Source: CALKWS01 sp048594865
GTDB lineage: Bacteria; Actinomycetota; Actinomycetes; Actinomycetales; Beutenbergiaceae
Reading direction: 5' to 3'
DNA: 24,626 bases
Assembly: GCA_048594865.1 (NCBI GenBank)
Contig: JBMDWZ010000266.1
Coordinates: forward strand, 1 to 24,626
A program made the translations under genes and the position numbers. Numbering within the stretch: position 1 is the stretch's first letter; every line of letters starts with the position of its first letter. The notes under the pieces were generated by a model, which worked only from the letters and a program-made list of their open reading frames with translations, ran no database searches and was not told the DNA's origin. Shown here piece after piece: positions 15,031 to 24,626 of this stretch.

Positions 15031-15031
<1 letters not shown>
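14759..15031 (+). CDS. purS: FGAM synthase subunit PurS
   Basis: The small structural subunit of the three-part formylglycinamidine ribonucleotide synthase (PurS-PurQ-PurL). It helps pass ammonia from PurQ to PurL. The 90 residues match the family: VIVEVMPKPEILDPQGKA at the N-terminus and GFEAFAGVRQGKRFEL in the middle. The start is set by AAGGAG at 14745-14750. The stop TGA (15029-15031) shares one base with the purQ ATG (TGATG), so the two are coupled. The protein ends in an acidic, Ser/Ala-rich tail. It is preceded by the divergent esterase gene, so the pur operon starts here rather than at purC. Confidence 0.96.
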
Positions 15032-15705
<674 letters not shown>

Positions 15706-15709
15706 CTTC

Positions 15710-16171
15710 ATGGGTGACGCTGACGCCCCACAGGTCCACATGTGGACCGATGGTGCCTGCAAGGGCAATCCCGGAATCGGTGGTTGGGGAGTGCTGATGC
15801 GCTCGGGCGATCACAAGCGCGAGCTCTATGGTGCGAATCCGCAGACCACCAACAACCAGATGGAACTGACCGCCGTCATCGAGGGTCTCGGTGCCCTGAA
15901 CAAGCGGTGTGAGGTGCGCCTGCACGTGGACTCCACGTATGTGATGAAGGGGATGCAGGAGTGGATCGCCGGCTGGAAGCGCAACGGGTGGCGCACCTCG
16001 GCCAAGAAGCCGGTGAAGAACGCTGACCTGTGGCAAGCCCTGGATGCCGCCGTGCAACGGCATGACGTGCAGTGGTTTTGGGTCAAGGGGCACGCCGGGG
16101 ATCCGGGCAATGAGCGCGCCGACGAACTCGCGAACATCGCGATCGACGAGTTGCGCGACAAGGGCGCTTAG
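15710..16171 (+). CDS. rnhA: Ribonuclease HI
   Basis: Cuts the RNA strand of RNA-DNA hybrids, using two metal ions, during replication and R-loop repair. From the ATG at 15710 it has 153 residues. All catalytic residues are present: Asp14 (WTDGACKGN), Glu52 (NNQMELTA), Asp74 (LHVDSTYV) and Asp138 (NERADELA), with the flexible-loop His128 (VKGHAGDPG). The Trp- and Lys-rich stretch EWIAGWKRNGWRTSAKK is the basic protrusion of the E. coli type. The frame reads back to 15659, but that is inside purQ, and residues 15710 onward match the family. It starts 4 bp after purQ, with only a weak GGAG (15693-15696) upstream, so translation is probably coupled to purQ. Confidence 0.95.
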   Translation: MGDADAPQVHMWTDGACKGNPGIGGWGVLMRSGDHKRELYGANPQTTNNQMELTAVIEGLGALNKRCEVRLHVDSTYVMKGMQEWIAGWKRNGWRTSAKKPVKNADLWQALDAAVQRHDVQWFWVKGHAGDPGNERADELANIAIDELRDKGA

Positions 16172-16180
16172 TTAGTCCAG

Positions 16181-16822
16181 CTACCTGACTGCCTCGCGCC
16201 ACATGCCAATCTGTTCCGGTGCGCCCTCGCTCATCGGAATGTCGCAGTAGTGCTGGAAACCGAACCGCTCGTAGTAGCCGGCTAGCGACGGCAAGCACTC
16301 CAGGTAGGCGGGCATCGACTGTGCGTCGGCGCGCTGCAAACCGGAGCGAATGAGCGCGCTCCCGGCTCCGGTGCCGGCGGCCGCCGGGGTCACCGCAATC
16401 ATCGCCAAGAACCAGTGCGGCTCGGAAGGGTGCGCCGCCTTGATCGCCTCGGTGACGATCTGTCCCCGGCGCGCGTATTCGCGCAGCGCCTTGGGTGAGG
16501 CCGCGCGCAGCAGTCGCGGCGCGGCGAGCATCGAGCGCCACCGCGGTTCCTTCCACTGCCCGGGGGCAGCCCACGCTGCCGAGCCAATCACCGAGTAACC
16601 AGATGCTGCCTCTGAGGTGCGTGCAGACAGCAGGTTCCCGGTGGCGAGCACGTGCCGCAGGGGCGCGTCGAAGAAGATCGGAAGGATCCGCCGTCGGGCC
16701 TCATCATCGGGAACCACCCAACGAAATTCGGCGTGGTCAAAGAATCCTTGAGCCATGACGTCTGCCAGGGCAGGAACGTCGGCCTTCGAAGCGCTGAGGA
16801 TCACCGGCGGAGACTGCGACAC
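16181..16822 (-). CDS. GNAT-family N-acetyltransferase
   Basis: A GNAT-fold acyltransferase that moves acetyl from acetyl-CoA to an unknown amine. The protein has 213 residues from GTG 16822. Motif A is in AVTPAAAGTGAGSALIRSGL (the pyrophosphate loop is AGTGAG), and the C-terminal AYLECLPSLAGYYERFGFQ supplies the typical motif B with its Tyr. The N-terminal ADVPALADVMAQGFF is the usual first strand and helix. A TTG at 16831 in the same frame would add three residues, but TAGACT at 16831-16836 as -10 suits a leaderless start at GTG 16822. It is transcribed after glyS with a 67-bp gap and ends 9 bp from the convergent rnhA. Substrate is not predictable; the two genes may or may not be one transcript. 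Confidence 0.82.
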   Translation of the reverse strand: MSQSPPVILSASKADVPALADVMAQGFFDHAEFRWVVPDDEARRRILPIFFDAPLRHVLATGNLLSARTSEAASGYSVIGSAAWAAPGQWKEPRWRSMLAAPRLLRAASPKALREYARRGQIVTEAIKAAHPSEPHWFLAMIAVTPAAAGTGAGSALIRSGLQRADAQSMPAYLECLPSLAGYYERFGFQHYCDIPMSEGAPEQIGMWREAVR

Positions 16823-16830
16823 AGTGGCCA

Positions 16831-16836
16831 AGTCTA
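16831..16836 (-). promoter_or_regulatory. Candidate -10 box of the GNAT gene
   Basis: TAGACT on the minus strand, eight bases before the GTG at 16822. It fits TAnnnT and supports a separate, possibly leaderless, transcript. Short AT-containing boxes occur by chance, so support is modest. Confidence 0.3.
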
Positions 16837-16889
16837 TTGCTACCTGCGGGCCGATCTGTGCGCGCGGGTGACCGCCGTCACCGGTAGGC

Positions 16890-19892
<3,003 letters not shown>

Positions 19893-19898
19893 CGGCCC

Positions 19899-19904
19899 AG
19901 GTTA
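19899..19904 (-). promoter_or_regulatory. -10 box of glyS, probable leaderless transcript
   Basis: TAACCT on the minus strand ends six bases before the GTG at 19892. No ribosome site is visible before that GTG. No T-box leader is possible in so short a 5' region. Confidence 0.45.
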
Positions 19905-19983
19905 CCGCCCTGCGCTAACGGCTCTTAGCGCACCCGCAGTGTGTGCGCTCCCGCTGCGGTGAGGAGCAAGGATCACAACACGG

Positions 19984-20020
19984 CTGTCAATCTCCGCGAC
20001 ACGGCAGATTCCGCTGACAG
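19984..20020. promoter_or_regulatory. Nested inverted repeats upstream of ugpA, candidate operator
   Basis: CTGTCA (19984-19989) and TGACAG (20015-20020) form outer arms; AATCT (19989-19993) and AGATT (20006-20010) form inner arms with a 12-base centre. The right outer arm overlaps the predicted -35 box. A repressor bound here could block the ugp promoter. The symmetry is uneven, with a 4-base offset on the right side, so this is tentative. Confidence 0.3.
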
Positions 20021-20042
20021 ATGCACACCGTTACCCTATGGT
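20014..20042 (+). promoter_or_regulatory. Candidate promoter of the ugp operon
   Basis: CTGACA (20014-20019) and TATGGT (20037-20042) are separated by exactly 17 bp, close to the sigma-70 pattern, with a predicted start near 20049 and a leader of about 33 bases before GTG 20082. It lies in the 190-bp gap between the divergent glyS and ugpA. Confidence 0.5.
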
Positions 20043-20081
20043 TTCGCAGGTGTTCACATCGCAGAGACACTGTGGTCGCCC

Positions 20082-21023
20082 GTGAGTGCAAACCAGACAG
20101 TCACCCCAGGCAAGGTGCGTTCCAAGAAGGAATCGCACCCCCTTGGGCACCGCTGGCGCGACATCCTCATCGCTGCCGCCTTCCTGCTGCCGAACCTCGC
20201 GTTGCTCATCGTTTTCACTTACCGGCCGCTCATCGACAACATCTCGCTGAGCTTCTACCACTGGAATATCGCAGCCCCGATGGGCGCCCGGTGGATCGGC
20301 CTGGACAACTACGTTGAATGGTTTGGGCGCTCAGACACCTGGGTGGTCGTTTCCAACACCCTGATCTTCACCGTCACCGCCGTCATCGGTTCGATGGTGC
20401 TGGGATTGGCGCTGGCGCTGCTGCTCGATCAGAAGCTGTTTGGCCGCAACGGGGTGCGCTCGGCGATCTTCGCCCCCTTCGTGCTCTCCGGCGCCGCCGT
20501 CGGTGTGGCATTCCAGTTCATCTTCGCGCCACGGTTTGGCCTCATCCCTGACATTCTCGAGCGGATCGGGGTGACCAGCCCGAACTTCTACCAGGACCCC
20601 AACTGGGCGCTCTTCATGGTGACCGTCACCTACGTGTGGAAGAACCTGGGCTACACCTTCGTCATCTACCTGGCAGCGCTGCAGGCCCGGCGCTCGGAAC
20701 TCGATGAAGCGGCGGAGATCGACTCCGCATCCACCTGGACCCGCTTCTACAAGGTGGTGTGGCCTCAACTGCGCCCGGCGACCTTCTTCCTGCTGATCAC
20801 GGTGCTGCTGAACAGCTTCCAAGTGTTCGACATGATCTACACGATGACCCGGGGCGGACCGTTCGGGAACGGGACGATGACGATGGTTTACCAAATCTTC
20901 GATGAGTTCTACGTTCAGCAGCGCGCCGGCTACGGCGCCACGGTGGCCACCATCATGTTCGTGGCGTTGCTGATCATCACCTTGATCCAGGTGTTCTTCA
21001 TGGAGAGGGGGCGCGACAAGTGA
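20082..21023 (+). CDS. ugpA: Ugp-type ABC importer permease, UgpA-like
   Basis: A membrane permease of a binding-protein-dependent importer (MalF/UgpA family). From GTG 20082 it has 313 residues and about six hydrophobic helices, the first being ILIAAAFLLPNLALLIVF. The ATPase-contacting EAA loop is EAAEIDSASTWTRFYKVVWP, with Ser in place of the usual Gly after EAA(x3). The frame is open from 19941, but the added residues are polar and lie over the promoter; GTG 20082 is preferred although no clear ribosome site precedes it. It is first in an operon ordered permease-permease-binding protein-ATPase, as in mycobacterial ugpA-ugpE-ugpB-ugpC. The stop overlaps the ugpE GTG (GTGA). Confidence 0.85.
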   Translation: MSANQTVTPGKVRSKKESHPLGHRWRDILIAAAFLLPNLALLIVFTYRPLIDNISLSFYHWNIAAPMGARWIGLDNYVEWFGRSDTWVVVSNTLIFTVTAVIGSMVLGLALALLLDQKLFGRNGVRSAIFAPFVLSGAAVGVAFQFIFAPRFGLIPDILERIGVTSPNFYQDPNWALFMVTVTYVWKNLGYTFVIYLAALQARRSELDEAAEIDSASTWTRFYKVVWPQLRPATFFLLITVLLNSFQVFDMIYTMTRGGPFGNGTMTMVYQIFDEFYVQQRAGYGATVATIMFVALLIITLIQVFFMERGRDK

Positions 21024-21964
21024 CCGCTACCGCTGACGAACCTCAAACGGCCAAGGAATCCCAAACCGGTGCTGCTCAGACCGGCGGGCCTTCCAAGCCC
21101 TCGCGGAGCTCCACCAAGGAAGACCTTGCGCCCCACCAGGGGCAGAGCTACTTCACGAAGGCCGGCGGGTATCTAGCGATGCTGCTGGTCATCATCATCA
21201 TGCTGCTGCCGCTGTACTGGGTGCTGGTGGCCTCGTTCAAAACCTGGTCCGACATCTTCACCGTTCCGGTCACGTGGTTCCCGGACCCGGTCACGGGCGA
21301 GAACTATCGGGTGGCTACCACCAGCCAGAATTTCCTGTACTACCTGCGCAACTCGGTGTTCATCACCGGCACCCTGACCATCGTGCAGGTGGTGCTCGGC
21401 GTGCTCTCGGCGTTCGCGCTGTCATTCCTGCGGTTCCCCGGGCGCACGCTGGTGCTGCTATTCGTCATCGGGGCGCTGATGGTGCCGAACCAGATCACCG
21501 TGATCTCCAACTACGCGCTGGTCTCCGACCTGGGTTGGCGCAACACCTTCACCGGAATCATGGTTCCGCTGGCGGGCGTGGCATTCGGGACCTTCCTGTT
21601 GCGCAACCACTTCGTGTCCCTACCGGGGGAGATCATCGAAGCCGCGGAGATGGATGCCGCCGGTCCGCTGAAGATGCTGTGGAAGGTGGTGCTGCCGATG
21701 TCATGGCCCACCGTCATCGCCTTCACGCTCATCACCATCGTCAACGAGTGGAACCAGTTCCTGTGGCCGCTGCTCATCTCCTCCAACTATCGGACCGCGC
21801 CACTGCCCGTCGGTCTGGTGTTCCTGCAGGACTCCGAGGGCAACACCAACTGGGGCCCGGTGATGGCCGGAACGGTCTTGGTGTTGGCGCCCATTTTGAT
21901 CATCTTCCTGCTGCTGCAGCGGCACATGATCAAGGGGCTGACGGCTGGGGCGGTTAAGGGATGA
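21020..21964 (+). CDS. ugpE: Ugp-type ABC importer permease, UgpE-like
   Basis: The second permease, pairing with UgpA. The 314-residue protein has a long polar N-terminal segment of about 50 residues (rich in Gln, Ser, Thr and Lys) before the first helix (YLAMLLVIIIMLLPLYWVL), then five further helices. The EAA loop is EAAEMDAAGPLKMLWKVVLP, here with the standard Gly. Length suits the family apart from the N-terminal extension, which is probably cytosolic and disordered. The GTG start overlaps the ugpA stop. Its own stop TGA overlaps the ATG of a 35-codon ORF as ATGA. Substrate is set mainly by the binding protein. Confidence 0.88.
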   Translation: MTATADEPQTAKESQTGAAQTGGPSKPSRSSTKEDLAPHQGQSYFTKAGGYLAMLLVIIIMLLPLYWVLVASFKTWSDIFTVPVTWFPDPVTGENYRVATTSQNFLYYLRNSVFITGTLTIVQVVLGVLSAFALSFLRFPGRTLVLLFVIGALMVPNQITVISNYALVSDLGWRNTFTGIMVPLAGVAFGTFLLRNHFVSLPGEIIEAAEMDAAGPLKMLWKVVLPMSWPTVIAFTLITIVNEWNQFLWPLLISSNYRTAPLPVGLVFLQDSEGNTNWGPVMAGTVLVLAPILIIFLLLQRHMIKGLTAGAVKG

Positions 21965-22068
21965 GTTCGACACCTCCTTTGAGCAGCACGTTCTTCACCA
22001 GCACGTTCTTCACAAGCAATGCCGGGCCACGTGGTGCGGCGATGACAACGATCGGAGAAGCAAGATGA
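21961..22068 (+). CDS. Candidate small ORF, 35 residues, between ugpE and ugpB
   Basis: A short frame starts at an ATG that overlaps the ugpE stop (ATGA at 21961-21964) and ends at a TGA that overlaps the ugpB ATG (ATGA at 22065-22068). Residues 9-18 are two copies of STFFT, encoded by the exact 15-nt tandem repeat at 21984-22013. The rest is polar, without a membrane helix; residues 1-20 are Ser/Thr/Phe-rich. No good ribosome site is present (AAGGG touches the ATG), but coupling to ugpE translation could suffice. No known family is recognised. The alternative is that the 104-bp gap is non-coding and the double overlap is chance. Confidence 0.4.
   Translation: MSSTPPLSSTFFTSTFFTSNAGPRGAAMTTIGEAR
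21984..22013 (+). repeat. Exact tandem duplication, 2 x 15 nt
   Basis: CAGCACGTTCTTCAC occurs twice without a break (21984-21998 and 21999-22013). The period is a multiple of three and keeps the small ORF in frame. It may be a recent slippage duplication. Confidence 0.9.
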
Positions 22069-23393
22069 GCGCAGTAGACCGACGGAAATTCCTGCTCGGC
22101 GCCGCCGGGGTAGGCGCCGTTGCTGGCCTGAGCGCGTGCGCCGGGCGCACCGGTGGAGGGGACGACGACGGCGGTAACGGCGGGGGTAATGGCGGCGGTA
22201 ACGGAGGGGGCGGGTCGGTCGACTCGATTACGTTCTGGACCAACCACCCCGGCTCCTCCAGTGAGATCGAAGCCGAGCTGGTGCAGTCGTTCACCGATGA
22301 GACCGGTATCGAGGTCAATATCGAGACCGCCGGTGCGTCCTATGAGGAGGTGCAGCAGCGCTTCAACGCCGCACTTTCCGGCGGCGAGCTGCCCGACGCC
22401 GTCATCGTCTCCGACGTCACCTGGTTCAACTTCGCGCTGGTGGGGCAATTGACCCCGCTGGATGAGCTGTGGAGCTCAGTCGGTGTGGACTCGGACTCGA
22501 TCGTGGACTCCCTGCGGGAGGACTACCTGCACAACGACCAGCACTTCGCGATGCCCTATGCGCGCTCCACGCCGTTGTTCTACTACAACAAGTCCCTGTG
22601 GGAGGCCGCCGGGCTGCCCGATGAGGGCCCCGAAACGTGGGAGGACTTCGCCGACTTTGCCGAGTCCTTGCGCAGCGCAAACGACGAGGTGCCGATGATC
22701 CTTCCCGATGGGTCGAACTACCTGGACTGGGTCACCCACGGGTTGTTCTGGACCTTCGGCGGCGCGTATTCCCGCGACTGGGAGATGGCGTTCACCGAGG
22801 CCGGCACCATCGAGGGTGGAGAGTTCCTGCAGCAGCTTGTTGCCGATGGCTTCGTGGAAATCGGTACCGATGCCAACAACACCTTCAGCGCCGGCCAGGC
22901 CGCGGCGCTGATGCAGTCCACCGGGTCGCTCTCGAGCCTTGCGGAGACGGCGGACTTTGAGATCGGCACCGCGTTCCTGCCCGGACCACCGCCCGCGTGT
23001 CCCACCGGTGGTGCTGGGATCGGCGTGCCGGCGAACATCGACGACGCCCGCAAGGAAGCCGCGGTGCAGTTCATCGACTACATCACCAACACTGAGAGCA
23101 CCATCAAGTTCTCCCAGGCGGTGGGATACATGCCGGTCCGTAAGGACGCCGTGGACCACCCCGACACCGAGGCGTTCTTGGAAGAGAACCCGAACTTCCG
23201 CACCGCCCTGGAACAGCTGGAGATTACCCAGTCCCAGGACAACGCCCGGGTGCTTCTGCCCGGTGGTGGCGACCGGATCGGTGGCGCCTTGGACCGGATC
23301 ACCACCGGTGGCCAGGACGTCGAAGAGGTCTTCACGGAATTGAACGAAGAATCCCAGACGGTGTTCGAGCGGGATATCGAACCCAACCTGTGA
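22065..23393 (+). CDS. ugpB: Ugp-type substrate-binding lipoprotein, probable glycerophosphodiester or glycerol-3-phosphate binder
   Basis: The extracellular binding protein of the importer. The 442-residue protein begins with a Tat-type lipoprotein signal: twin Arg6-Arg7 in DRRKFLLG, a hydrophobic stretch, and lipobox LSAC with Cys25 as lipidation site. A Gly/Asp/Asn linker (29-50) with three GGNG units tethers the domain. The mature part closely resembles, from memory, M. tuberculosis UgpB: FWTNHPG, QRFNAALSG, YARSTPLFYYNK, FGGAYS, ACPTGGAG and GYMPVRK all have counterparts there. GGAG (22054-22057) gives a good ribosome site. UgpB of M. tuberculosis binds glycerophosphocholine; which ligand this one prefers is not known. 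The unusual place of the binding-protein gene as third is the same as in mycobacteria. Confidence 0.87.
   Translation: MSAVDRRKFLLGAAGVGAVAGLSACAGRTGGGDDDGGNGGGNGGGNGGGGSVDSITFWTNHPGSSSEIEAELVQSFTDETGIEVNIETAGASYEEVQQRFNAALSGGELPDAVIVSDVTWFNFALVGQLTPLDELWSSVGVDSDSIVDSLREDYLHNDQHFAMPYARSTPLFYYNKSLWEAAGLPDEGPETWEDFADFAESLRSANDEVPMILPDGSNYLDWVTHGLFWTFGGAYSRDWEMAFTEAGTIEGGEFLQQLVADGFVEIGTDANNTFSAGQAAALMQSTGSLSSLAETADFEIGTAFLPGPPPACPTGGAGIGVPANIDDARKEAAVQFIDYITNTESTIKFSQAVGYMPVRKDAVDHPDTEAFLEENPNFRTALEQLEITQSQDNARVLLPGGGDRIGGALDRITTGGQDVEEVFTELNEESQTVFERDIEPNL
22170..22205 (+). repeat. Three imperfect 12-nt repeats encoding the UgpB linker
   Basis: Units GGCGGTAACGGC, GGGGGTAATGGC and GGCGGTAACGGA, in frame, each encode Gly-Gly-Asn-Gly. 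They form the flexible tether after the lipidated Cys and may vary in copy number between strains. Confidence 0.85.
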
Positions 23394-23427
23394 TCACAGC
23401 CAAGCACACGCAGCAGAAGGGCACCCC

Positions 23428-24540
23428 ATGGCATCAGTGACGTTTGAGTCGGTGAGCCGCTTATTCCCCCAGGCCGAACGGGCCGCGGTGGATGAGTTGG
23501 ATCTGGAGATCTCCGATGGTGAGTTTCTCGTCGTCGTCGGCCCTTCTGGTTGTGGAAAGTCCACCACACTGCGGATGCTTGCTGGTTTGGAACCGGTAAA
23601 CGCCGGGCGGGTCCTCATCGGGGATACCGATGTGACCTCCCGGCGGGCCCGGGACCGAGACGTGGCGATGGTGTTTCAGTCCTATGCGCTGTACCCGAAC
23701 ATGTCCGCGGCGGAGAATATGGCGTTCGCGTTGAAGAACACCGGGGTGCCGAAGTCGGAGATCTCCGACCGGGTGGCCGATGCTGCGCGCATTCTGCAGT
23801 TGGAGGATCTGCTCGAGCGGCGGCCGTCGAAGATGTCCGGTGGTCAGCGCCAGCGGGTGGCGATGGGCCGGGCGATCGTGCGGCACCCGTCGGTGTTCTG
23901 CATGGATGAGCCGCTGTCGAACCTGGACGCCAAGCTTCGGGTGTCCACGCGCGCGGAGATCGCGAACCTGCAGGCGCGGTTGGGGACCACCACGGTGTAT
24001 GTGACCCACGATCAGACCGAGGCGATGACCATGGGCCACCGTGTGTGCGTGCTCAAGGACGGGCAGTTGCAGCAGGTTGGTACGCCCACCGAGCTGTATG
24101 AAAAGCCGTTGAACACCTTTGTTGCTGCGTTCATTGGGTCCCCGTCGATCAACCTCATCGACGACGTGCCGGTGCGCGAGGGCAAGGCGTCGTTGTCGCC
24201 CGGGCTGGAGTTCGCGGTGCCCGGTGGCGGGGATCACGAGAAGGTGACCGTGGCGATCCGCCCCGAGGGCGCCGACGTTGCCAGCGCCGGTGCGGCCGCC
24301 GCGGAGGCCGGCGAGGCCGGGACCTTGGCCGTGAAGGTGGCGCGGGTGGAGCGGATGGGCTCGGAGATCTTTGTCTACGTCGATCCGGTCGATCTGCCCG
24401 GTGGTGCGAGCGCTCGCGGCGACCACATGGTGATTCGCTTGGATAAGCGCCAGGACGTGTCGGAGGGCAAGGAATTGTCGCTTCGGATCCATTCCTCCGA
24501 GGTGCTCCTGTTTGGCGCCGACGGCCTCGCGCTCTCCTAA
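23428..24540 (+). CDS. ugpC: Ugp-type ABC importer ATPase, UgpC/MsmK-like
   Basis: The ATPase that powers the UgpA-UgpE permeases. The 370-residue protein has Walker A GPSGCGKST (38-46), Q-loop Gln84 (VFQSY), signature MSGGQRQRVAMGRA (136-149), Walker B FCMDEP (157-162), the D-loop SNLDAK and switch His194 (VTHDQTEAM). The C-terminal part, from about residue 235, is the regulatory TOBE/OB domain of the MalK group, with IRPEGADV as the typical block. AAGG (23417-23420) stands before the ATG at 23428, about seven bases away. The gap to ugpB is only 34 bp, so the four genes form one operon. MsmK-type ATPases can serve several importers, so it may not be exclusive to Ugp. Confidence 0.9.
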   Translation: MASVTFESVSRLFPQAERAAVDELDLEISDGEFLVVVGPSGCGKSTTLRMLAGLEPVNAGRVLIGDTDVTSRRARDRDVAMVFQSYALYPNMSAAENMAFALKNTGVPKSEISDRVADAARILQLEDLLERRPSKMSGGQRQRVAMGRAIVRHPSVFCMDEPLSNLDAKLRVSTRAEIANLQARLGTTTVYVTHDQTEAMTMGHRVCVLKDGQLQQVGTPTELYEKPLNTFVAAFIGSPSINLIDDVPVREGKASLSPGLEFAVPGGGDHEKVTVAIRPEGADVASAGAAAAEAGEAGTLAVKVARVERMGSEIFVYVDPVDLPGGASARGDHMVIRLDKRQDVSEGKELSLRIHSSEVLLFGADGLALS

Positions 24541-24626
24541 CCCCCTCCTCCTCCGCCGAACCCGCCCCTCCGCCGCCATCCGCAAAAACCCCCCCCGGTA
24601 GTACCCGTCGGTGGAGCGGTGGGGGG

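Noticed and set aside
19941..20081. 47-residue N-terminal extension of UgpA
   Set aside because: It covers the predicted promoter and repeats, and its sequence does not look like a permease N-terminus.
22170..22205. Gly-Asn repeat tract as a CRISPR-like or mobile repeat
   Set aside because: It is in frame, codes for a lipoprotein linker, and has no spacers.
23461..24585. Minus-strand open frame of 374 codons opposite ugpC
   Set aside because: Low-complexity His/Arg/Gly composition with no motif; ugpC motifs account for the region.

Overview
The window is high-GC DNA from an actinobacterium. This is inferred from strong G/C bias at third codon positions, many GTG starts, a C50-carotenoid-type gene set with a split lycopene cyclase, a purS/purQ pair, a TNT-domain protein, and a Ugp importer with the same gene order and close sequence as the mycobacterial one. 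I cannot fix the family. A fused alpha-beta glycyl-tRNA synthetase is unusual for the phylum and may help place it.

Layout, left to right. (1) 1-738: 3' part of purD (+). (2) 772-6387: a minus-strand operon, idi-crtE-crtB-crtI-crtYe-crtYf-crtEb, for a C50 carotenoid of the decaprenoxanthin/sarcinaxanthin type. Every one of its six junctions is a 4-nt ATGA/GTGA overlap. A divergent MarR-family regulator (6447-6944) shares a 59-bp control region containing a 23-bp imperfect palindrome. (3) 7022-8800: a SAM methyltransferase and a GlxA-like (DJ-1/AraC) regulator, both plus strand. (4) 8813-11496: a DrrAB-type ABC exporter (minus) divergent from a TetR-family regulator, with a 36-bp inverted repeat between them. 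(5) 11509-12678: a minus-strand protein with a C-terminal TNT (NAD+ glycohydrolase toxin)-like domain. (6) 12741-15705: purC, a membrane-anchored esterase (minus), then purS-purQ. (7) 15710-16171: RNase HI. (8) 16181-19892: a GNAT acetyltransferase and a 1000-residue glycyl-tRNA synthetase (minus). (9) 20082-24540: ugpA-ugpE-small ORF-ugpB-ugpC, an importer for glycerol-3-phosphate or glycerophosphodiesters.

How the genes work together. IDI and CrtE make GGPP, CrtB condenses it to phytoene, CrtI desaturates that to lycopene, CrtEb adds C5 units, and the two small cyclase subunits close the rings. The MarR neighbour is placed to control this operon. The pur genes are pieces of the purine pathway, separated by the carotenoid and efflux modules. 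No purL is visible after purQ.

Points worth a second look: the TNT-domain protein with a possible immunity-like N-terminal part; an unannotated 35-codon ORF fitted into the ugp operon by ATGA overlaps at both ends, with a 15-nt exact tandem repeat inside; several probable leaderless GTG starts with a TAnnnT box 6-8 nt upstream; and a GlxA-like protein with serine in place of the usual cysteine. No tRNA, rRNA, CRISPR array, insertion sequence or gene-free stretch over 300 bp was seen. The longest intergenic gap is about 190 bp (19893-20081).
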